Assembly: GCA_964549635.1 (NCBI GenBank)
Contig: CAZJVJ010000030.1
Coordinates: 1-10,671, forward strand
Source of the DNA: VGNY01 sp964549635
Lineage (GTDB): Bacteria > Chloroflexota > Dehalococcoidia > GIF9 > UBA5629
Direction of reading: 5' to 3'
DNA length: 10,671 nucleotides
Shown here piece by piece: positions 1 to 6,629 of this stretch; the stretch's first letter is position 1; the number at the start of each line of letters is the position of its first letter. Under the pieces are notes generated by a model. The model made no database searches. It worked only from the letters and a program-made list of their open reading frames with translations, and was not told where the DNA came from. The position numbers and the translations under genes were made by a program.

Positions 1-262
1 CCGAAGAAGGCAGCAGAGGACTGGTAATTAAGGCAAGGTAGGTGTACCACTCCTGTCAAAGACATCAAAGGAAAGCCTGGATAAATGATACACTACCCGG
101 ACTTTTAGTTTCTGGAAAGATATGGTAAAATTATATCGTGCAATCCCTAGTAGAAATATGTTTGATGGACACTAAATATGGGGTTGCCTGGTTAGTTACT
201 TCTCCATTATACCTAATCTAAAACCATAATGAACCGCTAAAAGTCTCGGCCAATTTTTAGTT
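1..262. other. Non-coding stretch upstream of gyrB
   Basis: I see no supportable gene here. The reading frames are broken by stops, with one open stretch ending at a TAA at 25-27 and another at a TAG at 37-39. Either could be the last few codons of a rightward gene lying outside the window, but too little is visible to say. The longest ATG-started frame (122-175) encodes only 17 residues and is not convincing. The stretch becomes AT-rich toward gyrB, as expected of a promoter region, and contains no clear DnaA boxes or strong hairpin. Confidence 0.5.
184..213 (+). promoter_or_regulatory. Possible gyrB promoter
   Basis: A TTGCCT -35-like hexamer (184-189) and a TATACC -10-like hexamer (208-213) are 18 bp apart. 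Each matches the sigma70 consensus at 4 of 6 positions. Transcription would begin near 220 and leave a leader of about 43 nt. The match is modest and other AT-rich hexamers nearby could serve, so this is a weak call supported mainly by location. Confidence 0.3.
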
Positions 263-2182
263 ATGCCACAGCAGGCTATAAACAATACGTTCGAGGACTA
301 TACTGCAGAGGATATACGTGTTCTCGATGGGCTGGAAGCGGTGCGGCGCCGGCCCGGCATGTATATTGGCAGCACTGACCAGCAAGGCCTTCACCACCTG
401 GTCTACGAGATAGTCTACAACAGTATAGATGAAGCAATGGCCGGCTATTGCAACCGTACAGAGGTGATAATCCATCCGGACAATTCGGTGACAGTCATCG
501 ACAATGGCCGGGGTATACCCGTAGATATACACCCGGCAACTAATACCTCAGCCTTAGAGGCAGTGATGACCCGGCTTCATGCCGGGGCCAAATTCGGTGG
601 TCGCACCTATACCGTGTCCAGTGGACTCCATGGAGTAGGCGCATCAGTGGTAAATGCCCTTTCCAGATGGCTAATCGCCGAAGTGAGGCGCGATGGCAAA
701 GTGTACCGTCAGAGATATGAGCGGGGCACTCCGACCTGCGAGTTACAAATCGTCGGCGAAACCAACGAAACAGGCACCACCATCACTTTCTTAGCCGACG
801 CCGAAATCTTCAAAGATATTAACTACGACTTTGATGTTCTCCGCCAGCGCCTCAAAGAGCTAGCCTATCTGAACAAGAACCTGGAAATCACTCTCAGGGA
901 CGAGAGGACTTACCAGGAGGCAACATTCCTGTTTGAAGGCGGTATAGCAAGTCTCGTCAGCCGTGTTAACAAGAATCGTCAGGTTCTCCACCGTCAGCCC
1001 ATATACATTTTCGGTACCACAAACAGCACCGTAGTGGAAGCGGCCTTACAGTATAACGATGGCTTTTCCGAGTCCACGCTCAGCTTCGCCAACTGCGTCA
1101 ATACTATTGACGGTGGTAGCCATCTTACTGGTTTCCGCTCGGCGCTTACCCGTGTGCTTAATGACTATGCCCGCAAGAACAAGCTCCTTAAGGATTCCGA
1201 CCCTAATTTGATAGGAGACGATGTTCGTGATGGGTTGACTGCAGTTATCAGCGTTAAGCTCCTTGAGCCTCAGTTTGAGGGGCAAACCAAGGCTAAACTG
1301 GGCAACCCTGAAATAAAGACGCAAGTAGAAGCCATAGTAGCTGACGGTCTATCGCAATATCTGGAGCAACACCCTGATGAAGCTAAGTCAATCATAGAAA
1401 AGTGCCTCATTTCAGCTAAAGCTAGAGAGGCAGCTAAAAAGGCGCGGGACCTTATTTTCAAAAGAAGCGGATTAGAGGCGGCTACCCTTCCTGGCAAGCT
1501 GGCTAGCTGCTCGGAGACCGACCCGCACGTATGTGAGCTGTTTCTGGTGGAAGGCGATTCAGCCGGTGGCTCAGCTAAGCAGGGTCGGGACCGCCGCTTC
1601 CAGGCCGTACTGCCACTGCGGGGCAAAATCCTCAACGTGGAAAAAGCCCCTAAAGATAAGGTACTAGAGCATGAGGAGATCCGTGCCATTATAACCGCAC
1701 TCGGAGCCGGCATCGGCGAGCAACTGGACTTTTCCAAGCTGCGCTATCACCGCATCATCATTATGACTGATGCCGATGTCGATGGTTCCCACATCCGTAC
1801 GTTGCTCCTCACCTTTTTCTACCGTAACATGACCGAGCTAATAAGCCAGGGGCATCTGTTCATCGCCCAACCGCCACTTTACCGCATTCAAGCAGGCAAA
1901 CAACAGTACTGGGTTTACTCAGAAAAGGAAAAAGATGCCAAGCTCAAGGAGTTGAAGGGCAATAAGTTGGAAATCCAGCGTTACAAGGGGCTGGGAGAGA
2001 TGAGCCCGGAGCAACTATGGGAAACCACCATGAACCCCCAGACCCGTACTCTGCTCAGGGTGGAAATTGAGGATGCCATGGCTGCTGACCATGTATTTCA
2101 CATGCTGATGGGCAGCGAAGTCCCACCCCGTAAGTCCTTCATCCAAGCACACGCCAGAAGCGTAAGAAACCTAGATATTTAG
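263..2182 (+). CDS. gyrB: DNA gyrase subunit B
   Basis: This is the ATPase and TOPRIM subunit of DNA gyrase, which with GyrA introduces negative supercoils into DNA using ATP. The 639-residue length is normal for the short form found outside enterobacteria. The GHKL ATPase domain shows the N-box with E49 and N53, the DNGRGIP motif at 80-86 and the GLHGVG loop at 121-126. The TOPRIM domain has the metal-binding glutamate E430 in EGDSAGG and the acidic triad D503, D505, D507 in TDADVDGSH. The C-terminal RYKGLGEM and MGSEVPPRK motifs are present. There is no intein or truncation. One oddity is Y52, where the family normally has Asp just before the catalytic-site Asn. The ATG at 263 lacks a Shine-Dalgarno sequence, but an in-frame stop at 230-232 rules out a longer form and the N-terminus matches the family. 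It converges on nadD with an 18-bp gap. Confidence 0.98.
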   Translation: MPQQAINNTFEDYTAEDIRVLDGLEAVRRRPGMYIGSTDQQGLHHLVYEIVYNSIDEAMAGYCNRTEVIIHPDNSVTVIDNGRGIPVDIHPATNTSALEAVMTRLHAGAKFGGRTYTVSSGLHGVGASVVNALSRWLIAEVRRDGKVYRQRYERGTPTCELQIVGETNETGTTITFLADAEIFKDINYDFDVLRQRLKELAYLNKNLEITLRDERTYQEATFLFEGGIASLVSRVNKNRQVLHRQPIYIFGTTNSTVVEAALQYNDGFSESTLSFANCVNTIDGGSHLTGFRSALTRVLNDYARKNKLLKDSDPNLIGDDVRDGLTAVISVKLLEPQFEGQTKAKLGNPEIKTQVEAIVADGLSQYLEQHPDEAKSIIEKCLISAKAREAAKKARDLIFKRSGLEAATLPGKLASCSETDPHVCELFLVEGDSAGGSAKQGRDRRFQAVLPLRGKILNVEKAPKDKVLEHEEIRAIITALGAGIGEQLDFSKLRYHRIIIMTDADVDGSHIRTLLLTFFYRNMTELISQGHLFIAQPPLYRIQAGKQQYWVYSEKEKDAKLKELKGNKLEIQRYKGLGEMSPEQLWETTMNPQTRTLLRVEIEDAMAADHVFHMLMGSEVPPRKSFIQAHARSVRNLDI

Positions 2183-2200
2183 CCCACTTTTTTGTACTGC

Positions 2201-2824
2201 TCAACAGCCACGCGGGTGATCCTGAATTTCATACAAATTGTGTGCCCTTATGTAGTCTTCCACAGCAGCCGGCACGAGACCATGTATAGACAGCCCCTGT
2301 GCCACCCTGCGCCTTATATCGGAAGAGCTGATGTCAACGGGTGGTATATCGAGCCAGACCACACTCTGCGTTATGCTAGAAACCTGTGTTTCCAGAGCTT
2401 TCAAATCAGGGCGACTAAAGCCAGGTCTGTTAACTGCCACTAACTTACAGAGTTTTACCAATCTGGCCGGCTCCTTCCACCGAGGCAGTTCAGCCAGACT
2501 ATCCCAGCCTAACAAAAAAAAGATTCTCGCCTCAACACCCAACTGTTGCCGCAAAATTTCGATTGTATCTACAGTATAAGATGGCCCGGGCCGGTCTACC
2601 TCAACAGTCGAAAGTTCAAAGTAAGGCCTTTCAGCAATGGCGAGCCTGACCATCTCTAACCGATGGATCGACTGGGTAATGACCCTTTCTGTCTTGAGCC
2701 AGGGCTCCCCTGCTGGAACGAAAAGCACCTTAACCAGACTGAACCTAAACCTGGCCTCCTCAGCTATGATTAGATGCCCCCGATGAACAGGGTCAAATGT
2801 GCCACCAAGTACACCTATGCTCAT
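2201..2824 (-). CDS. nadD: Nicotinate-mononucleotide adenylyltransferase
   Basis: NadD transfers AMP from ATP to nicotinate mononucleotide, giving nicotinate adenine dinucleotide, the penultimate step of NAD synthesis in the cytoplasm. The 207-residue protein has the nucleotidyltransferase signature GGTFDPVHRGH at residues 7-17, with the two conserved histidines H14 and H17. It also has the substrate loop VPAGEPWLK at 36-44, the LLGWDSL motif at 104-110 and the C-terminal ISSSDIR motif at 165-171. Length and motif order are normal. The start is set by an ATGA overlap with the obgE stop codon, so translation is probably coupled to obgE and the two genes share a transcript. The ribosome-silencing factor gene rsfS, which often follows nadD, is absent here. 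An A8 tract at 2514-2521 (T8 in the mRNA sense) lies inside the gene without disrupting it. Confidence 0.96.
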   Translation of the reverse strand: MSIGVLGGTFDPVHRGHLIIAEEARFRFSLVKVLFVPAGEPWLKTERVITQSIHRLEMVRLAIAERPYFELSTVEVDRPGPSYTVDTIEILRQQLGVEARIFFLLGWDSLAELPRWKEPARLVKLCKLVAVNRPGFSRPDLKALETQVSSITQSVVWLDIPPVDISSSDIRRRVAQGLSIHGLVPAAVEDYIRAHNLYEIQDHPRGC

Positions 2825-3888
2825 TTACTTCGCCTCACTTTAGGTTTGGGTCTAAAAACGGTTATCGGCATCTCTGGAGCCATAGGCTTCCCATGAGCCT
2901 TATCCAGCATCTCAATCAATTCAGAAATCAGCTCAGACACACCTTCCCCGGTAATCGCCGAAACAAAGCACACCTTAATCCCCAGGGAATTAAAGATTTG
3001 TCGCAGTTCTGGCAGGCGGGCTTGCATTTCAGGTAAATCTATCTTATTCACCACTACAAGCTGTGGTTTTTCAGTCAATATTTGCTTATATTTAGCCAGC
3101 TCCATATTCAGCTTTTCCATATCGTCAATGATAGATGGAGAGCTACCGTCAAGCAGATGCAGCAGCACTCTGGCACGCTCGGCATGCCGTAGAAAATCAT
3201 GCCCCAGCCCTTTGCCAAGATAGGCCCCACCTACGACTGCCGGAATTTCCACCACAACAAACTTTTTCATCCCTTGTTCAACTACACCCAGAACTGGCTG
3301 CCGGGTGGTGAACGGGTAGTCAGCTATTTTGGGTTTTGCTTTGGACATAGCCCCGAGAAGGGCAGACTTACCAACGTTAGGATACCCCACAATAGCGACG
3401 TCTGAAATAGTTTTGAGCTCTAAAATAAGCCGGCGTTCCTCTCCGCGTGACCCGGGTATAGCGGTCCGTGGAGCCTGGTTTCTAGCTGTAGCGAAGCGGG
3501 CATTGCCCAGCCCACCACCCCCCCCACTGGCTACCAAGACTTTCTGCTCCGGTTGGCTTAAATCAGCCACAAATACTTCATTATCATCTTCCTTGCAAAA
3601 CACGACCGTCCCTACAGGTACCCTGATTATAAGGTCTTTTCCACGAGCACCATGCTGTTTCTGCTTACCACCACTTCTCCCCGATTGAGCCTTGAACCAC
3701 CTTTTATGCCGAAACAGGTCCAGCGAGGCAACGCTGCTATCAGCCACCATGTACACATTACCGCCATCACCACCATCACCACCGTCTGGCCCACCAAACG
3801 GGACGAACTTCTCATGCCGGAAGCTAATTACACCGTTCCCTCCGTCGCCACCGGCTACCGTGATTTCAACTCTATCCACAAGTGGCAC
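2821..3888 (-). CDS. obgE: Obg-family GTPase (ObgE/CgtA)
   Basis: This is an Obg GTPase, a ribosome-associated protein involved in large-subunit assembly and stress responses. The 355-residue protein begins with the glycine-rich Obg fold (about 1-160, with runs such as GGPDGGDGGDGG at 32-43). The GTPase domain follows: P-loop GYPNVGKS at 168-175, switch I with T194-T195, NKID (G4) at 281-284 and SAITGEG (G5) at 310-316. The G3 motif, normally D-I-P-G, reads E-I-P-A at 214-217, an unusual double change in the switch II Mg/GTP-sensing loop. The protein stops right after the GTPase domain in a basic tail, so the optional OCT domain is missing. The start is a GTG; AAAAAAGG lies just upstream, a little close, and GTG at codon 4 is an alternative. 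It is first in an obgE-nadD operon and faces the probable origin. Confidence 0.96.
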   Translation of the reverse strand: MPLVDRVEITVAGGDGGNGVISFRHEKFVPFGGPDGGDGGDGGNVYMVADSSVASLDLFRHKRWFKAQSGRSGGKQKQHGARGKDLIIRVPVGTVVFCKEDDNEVFVADLSQPEQKVLVASGGGGGLGNARFATARNQAPRTAIPGSRGEERRLILELKTISDVAIVGYPNVGKSALLGAMSKAKPKIADYPFTTRQPVLGVVEQGMKKFVVVEIPAVVGGAYLGKGLGHDFLRHAERARVLLHLLDGSSPSIIDDMEKLNMELAKYKQILTEKPQLVVVNKIDLPEMQARLPELRQIFNSLGIKVCFVSAITGEGVSELISELIEMLDKAHGKPMAPEMPITVFRPKPKVRRSK

Positions 3889-4089
3889 CGCCTTTTTTCA
3901 ATAGCCTAATAAATACTTATACTTTTCTATTCTGTCAGTTTAACATATCTAATAGTAAATGCAGTAATCAGTTGTGGAAGAGGCGTGTATCGGAGTGGAA
4001 AAAGCGATACAGGAACCTTATGGGTTTAGTGGAAATTCATGAAATTATCCACTATTGTTGTTACTTTTTCCACAGCGTGGGAAGTAGAT
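3889..4089. other. Candidate replication origin (oriC) with DnaA-box cluster
   Basis: This 201-bp non-coding stretch lies directly downstream of dnaA. Five 9-mers resemble the DnaA box TTWTNCACA. On the plus strand they are TTATCCACT at 4045-4053 (one mismatch) and TTTTCCACA at 4066-4074 (full match to the degenerate form). On the minus strand they are at 3973-3981 (one mismatch), 3994-4002 (one mismatch) and 4028-4036 (two mismatches). Next to them, 3901-3960 has only 13 G or C in 60 bases, fitting a DNA-unwinding element. Origins commonly lie next to dnaA, and an AT-rich block beside clustered boxes is the usual layout. No similar cluster was noticed upstream of dnaA or gyrB. The call is inferred from motif and position; GC-skew could not be computed. 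Confidence 0.62.
3916..3943 (-). promoter_or_regulatory. Possible obgE-nadD promoter
   Basis: On the minus strand a TATAAG -10-like hexamer (3916-3921, 5 of 6 to consensus) lies 16 bp downstream of a weak TTAAAC -35-like hexamer (3938-3943). Transcription would begin near 3909 and leave a leader of about 20 nt before the GTG of obgE. The element sits in an AT-rich block that may also be the unwinding region of the origin, so chance matches are easy here. Confidence 0.35.
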
Positions 4090-5445
4090 TTAAACCTTTT
4101 TGTCCCTGAGGGTGTGCTGGATTTCTTTGATTGTTTCGTTGAGTTGCGGGTTGACTTTTATTTCAGCGGCTATTTTTTCGCAGCCGTGAAGTATGGTGGT
4201 ATGGTCTCTATTGCCTAATATTCTGCCTATTTCTGCCAGGCTGCAGTGGTTGTGGTAGCGTAGCAAATACATCACTACCTGACGAGCTTGGTTGGTCTTC
4301 TTATCTCTCTGTCTGGTCATTAGAGCTCCGGGGTTTATGCCATAGTAACTGGCTACGGTGTTGATTATGAGCTTTGGGGCGGGCACGATGCTGCGCGGAC
4401 TGCCCTTTGATGTTATGTCTGCCAGTGCCTCCTTAGCTAGTTGCATGTCTAGCCTTGAGCTGCTTAGCTTGGCGTAGCTGGCTACTCTGTTCAGTGCCCC
4501 TTGTAATTCACGAACATTATGCTGGAATTGTGTGGCTAAAAAATAGAGCACTTCCGATGGGATGGACATACCCAGATGGTTCGACATAGCTTGCAGTATG
4601 GCCAGCCGCGTTTCCATATCGGGGGGGCTGATATAGGCCACCAGTCCCGATTCAAGACGTGACCTTAATTTTGTGGCGATGGAGGTTATAGCTTGTGGAG
4701 GCTGGTCGCCTGTGAATACTATCTGGCGGTTATCAGCATAGAGGTCATTGAAGATGTGCACTAAGCATTCCTGGGTTTGTACCTTGCCACTCAGGAACTG
4801 GATGTCATCGATTAGTAGAACATCGGCGCTCCTGAACTTGAGCTGGAAGTCATGGACACTGTTATTTTTAATGGCTACTACGAACTGGTTGGTAAATTGC
4901 TCGGCACTGATGAGGAGTGTTTGCAGGCCCTTATCCTTAACGGCGTTTCCGATAGCGTGTAGGAGATGTGTTTTGCCTGTACCTGTATCACCGTAAACAA
5001 AAAGCGGATTGTATCTCTGTCCCGGCGCTTCGGAGACATCCAAGGCCCCGGCATAGGCCAGGCGGTTGGATTCCCCGGCGATGAAAGTATCAAAGGTATA
5101 CTTTGGGTTGAGCTTGGGCGCTGTTATGGGCTCTCTTAGCTTTGTGCTTGTTCCGCCATCGGATTGGTAGGTAGGGGGACTATGAGCACCGGCAATAGGT
5201 GGGCGTATCTCGAATTCTATCTGAAGTGCCTTACCGGTAATGCTGCTCACGGTCCTCTTGATTAGGGAGTAAAGGCGATTTTTCAGCCATTCGGCGACGA
5301 ATACATTAGGGACACCAACCACAAAGATGTCACCCCGATAACTGACGCCAGTGGTATCCTTGAGCCAGGTATCGTAGTTCGGCTTATTAACTTGGAGCTG
5401 GAGTTCACCCAGAGCAGCTTCCCAGATTTCCTTCGCTGACTTCAC
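4090..5445 (-). CDS. dnaA: Chromosomal replication initiator protein DnaA
   Basis: DnaA binds DnaA boxes at oriC, forms an ATP-dependent filament and opens the duplex for helicase loading. From the chosen start it has 451 residues. Domain I spans about 1-75, a short linker (domain II) about 80-112, and the AAA+ domain III about 115-350. Domain III holds Walker A GDTGTGKT (152-159), Walker B LLIDD (210-214), the arginine-finger candidate R263 in LRSRL, and sensor II R312 in NVREL. Domain IV carries the DNA-binding signature RDHTTILH at 413-420. The frame remains open to a TTG at 5460. I prefer the GTG at 5443-5445 because an AGGA lies 7 nt before it, while the TTG has no such site. It reads leftward toward the probable origin and diverges from fmt. 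A G7 tract at 4621-4627 lies within the gene without breaking it. Confidence 0.97.
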   Translation of the reverse strand: MKSAKEIWEAALGELQLQVNKPNYDTWLKDTTGVSYRGDIFVVGVPNVFVAEWLKNRLYSLIKRTVSSITGKALQIEFEIRPPIAGAHSPPTYQSDGGTSTKLREPITAPKLNPKYTFDTFIAGESNRLAYAGALDVSEAPGQRYNPLFVYGDTGTGKTHLLHAIGNAVKDKGLQTLLISAEQFTNQFVVAIKNNSVHDFQLKFRSADVLLIDDIQFLSGKVQTQECLVHIFNDLYADNRQIVFTGDQPPQAITSIATKLRSRLESGLVAYISPPDMETRLAILQAMSNHLGMSIPSEVLYFLATQFQHNVRELQGALNRVASYAKLSSSRLDMQLAKEALADITSKGSPRSIVPAPKLIINTVASYYGINPGALMTRQRDKKTNQARQVVMYLLRYHNHCSLAEIGRILGNRDHTTILHGCEKIAAEIKVNPQLNETIKEIQHTLRDKKV

Positions 5446-5452
5446 TTTCACT

Positions 5453-5456
5453 TCCT
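5453..5456 (-). promoter_or_regulatory. Ribosome binding site deciding the dnaA start
   Basis: AGGA on the minus strand lies 7 nt upstream of the GTG at 5443-5445, an ideal spacing. It falls inside the coding part that would be used if translation began at the TTG at 5458-5460, which argues for the shorter protein. Confidence 0.55.
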
Positions 5457-5530
5457 GCAAAACTCGGTTAGCAGCCTGGTAAATAAAACAAAAACCCCTC
5501 CCCCTTTGGTCTACTATACCTCCAAGTTTT

Positions 5531-5556
5531 GCAGCCGTATTAAGCTACGGTTCTGC
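5531..5556. promoter_or_regulatory. Hairpin in the dnaA leader
   Basis: The sequence can fold as GCAG+CCGTA paired with TACGG+CTGC, a 9-bp stem with a 2-nt bulge and a 6-nt loop (5540-5545). It can be extended by two A-T pairs at the base. It lies about 85-110 nt upstream of the dnaA start, inside the predicted dnaA 5' leader. No T-tract follows on either strand, so it is not a typical intrinsic terminator. It may influence dnaA mRNA stability or translation, or bind a regulator; the function is unknown. Confidence 0.4.
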
Positions 5557-5609
5557 AATAAAGATTAGAAATAGACCGAGGACCTCGCCACCGACAACTT
5601 CTATAAATG

Positions 5610-5638
5610 ATAACACGGTGGGCCTCTCCGGGTGTCAA
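5610..5638 (-). promoter_or_regulatory. dnaA promoter
   Basis: On the minus strand a perfect TTGACA -35 (5633-5638) and a TGTTAT -10 (5610-5615, 4 of 6) are separated by 17 bp. Transcription would start near 5603 and give a leader of about 155 nt before the dnaA start. No DnaA box was seen in this promoter, so the classical autoregulation by box binding is not evident. Confidence 0.6.
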
Positions 5639-5646
5639 GGGGGTTT

Positions 5647-5674
5647 TTGACATAATGGAGAAAATTGTTAAAAT
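5647..5674 (+). promoter_or_regulatory. fmt promoter
   Basis: A perfect TTGACA -35 (5647-5652) and a TAAAAT -10 (5669-5674, 5 of 6) are 16 bp apart. The expected transcription start is at about 5680-5681, only 7-8 nt before the fmt ATG. Its -35 lies 8 bp from the -35 of the divergent dnaA promoter. Confidence 0.7.
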
Positions 5675-5687
5675 TTTTTGAAAAGCC

Positions 5688-6629
5688 ATGCGTATAGTTT
5701 TTATGGGCACTCCGGAGTTTGCTGTACCCATCTTGAAGGCGTTAATCGATAGGTCTTACGGGGTGGTGGCAGTTTACACTCAGCCGGACAAAAGGGCAGG
5801 CCGGGGGCAACAGGTTATGTCGTCCCCGGTAAAACAGCTCGCCCTATTGCGTGGGCTAGACATCGTTCAACGAGACACTTTGAGAGATAGCAGCGCTATC
5901 GAGCAGGTAGCCAGTTATACTCCAGACCTAGTGGTGGTGGCTGCTTTCGGACAGCTCTTACCTCCGAAAGTATTAGCGTTACCCCGATTCGGTTGTCTTA
6001 ATGTCCATCCCTCACTGCTACCCAGATATCGGGGTGCTTCACCTATACCCACGGCTATTCTCGAGGGGGATGAGGTCACTGGCGTTACTATTATGTTGAT
6101 GGATGCCGGCATGGACACTGGCCCCATTATAAGTCAAAAAGAGGTGCCTATATCCGGTGAGGATACCTGTGGCACACTTACCGCTAAGCTGGCTCAAGCA
6201 GGTGCTGACTTGCTGATGGAGACATTGCCCTTATGGGTTGATGGTCAAATAAGACCGCAGGCTCAGGATGAAGGCAAAGCCAGCTACACTAAAATGATAA
6301 CTAAAAGCGATGGTCAAATTGATTGGCACCTTACGGCTGTGGAGATATGGCGGCGAGTCCGCGCCTTTGACCCATGGCCGGGGTGCTATACCTGGTGGCG
6401 AGGCAGACGATTGAAGCTCACAAAAGTAGTGCCACTGGGCATGAAAAAAGCTGGTGTGTCACCAGGAAAGGTCATAGCTTTGCCGCAGCCAAGGGAAGCA
6501 GCTGTGGGCGTTATGACAGGGGATGGCGTTTTAGGATTGATTTGCGTTCAATTGGAGGGGAAGCGGGAAATGTCTGCCGAAGAGTTTGTTCGAGGGCAGC
6601 GAGATTTTATCGGAAGTAGTTTGCTTTGA
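5688..6629 (+). CDS. fmt: Methionyl-tRNA formyltransferase
   Basis: Fmt transfers a formyl group from 10-formyltetrahydrofolate to the amino group of Met on the initiator tRNA, needed for normal bacterial translation initiation. The 313-residue length is typical. The N-terminal domain begins MRIVFMGTPEFAVP and includes the KRAGRGQ loop at 35-41 that contacts the tRNA acceptor stem. The catalytic residues N105 and H107 lie in LNVHPSLLPRYRG, and D143 lies in MDAGMDTG. The C-terminal domain starts near residue 208 and has the RAFDPWPGCYTWW motif. The ATG at 5688 gives the expected family N-terminus, but there is no Shine-Dalgarno sequence and the promoter is so close that the mRNA is probably leaderless or nearly so. 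It is divergent from dnaA; the usual partner def is not in the window. Confidence 0.97.
   Translation: MRIVFMGTPEFAVPILKALIDRSYGVVAVYTQPDKRAGRGQQVMSSPVKQLALLRGLDIVQRDTLRDSSAIEQVASYTPDLVVVAAFGQLLPPKVLALPRFGCLNVHPSLLPRYRGASPIPTAILEGDEVTGVTIMLMDAGMDTGPIISQKEVPISGEDTCGTLTAKLAQAGADLLMETLPLWVDGQIRPQAQDEGKASYTKMITKSDGQIDWHLTAVEIWRRVRAFDPWPGCYTWWRGRRLKLTKVVPLGMKKAGVSPGKVIALPQPREAAVGVMTGDGVLGLICVQLEGKREMSAEEFVRGQRDFIGSSLL

Noticed and set aside
1..39. Possible C-terminal end of a rightward gene entering from the left edge
   Set aside because: Two frames are open for under 14 codons and neither shows a recognisable protein end.
122..175. A 17-codon frame (ATG at 122, TAA at 173) upstream of gyrB with GGAAAG just before it
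   Set aside because: Too short, no recognisable peptide and a poor ribosome site; in AT-rich sequence such frames arise by chance.
1270..1737. 155-codon minus-strand frame inside gyrB
   Set aside because: Antisense shadow of gyrB: low-complexity serine-rich translation, no motif, and gyrB motifs are clear in the other frame.
3518..3525. C8 run within obgE as a possible phase-variation tract
   Set aside because: It encodes the normal glycine run of the Obg fold (GGGGGLGNA), the frame is intact and no variation can be seen.
4621..4627. G7 run within dnaA as a slippage site
   Set aside because: It falls in ordinary Pro-Pro coding sequence of an essential gene and is only 7 bases long.
5500..5519. 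G-rich stretch in the dnaA leader (minus strand) as a G-quadruplex or terminator
   Set aside because: Only two long G-runs are present and there is no complementary C-rich arm for a hairpin.
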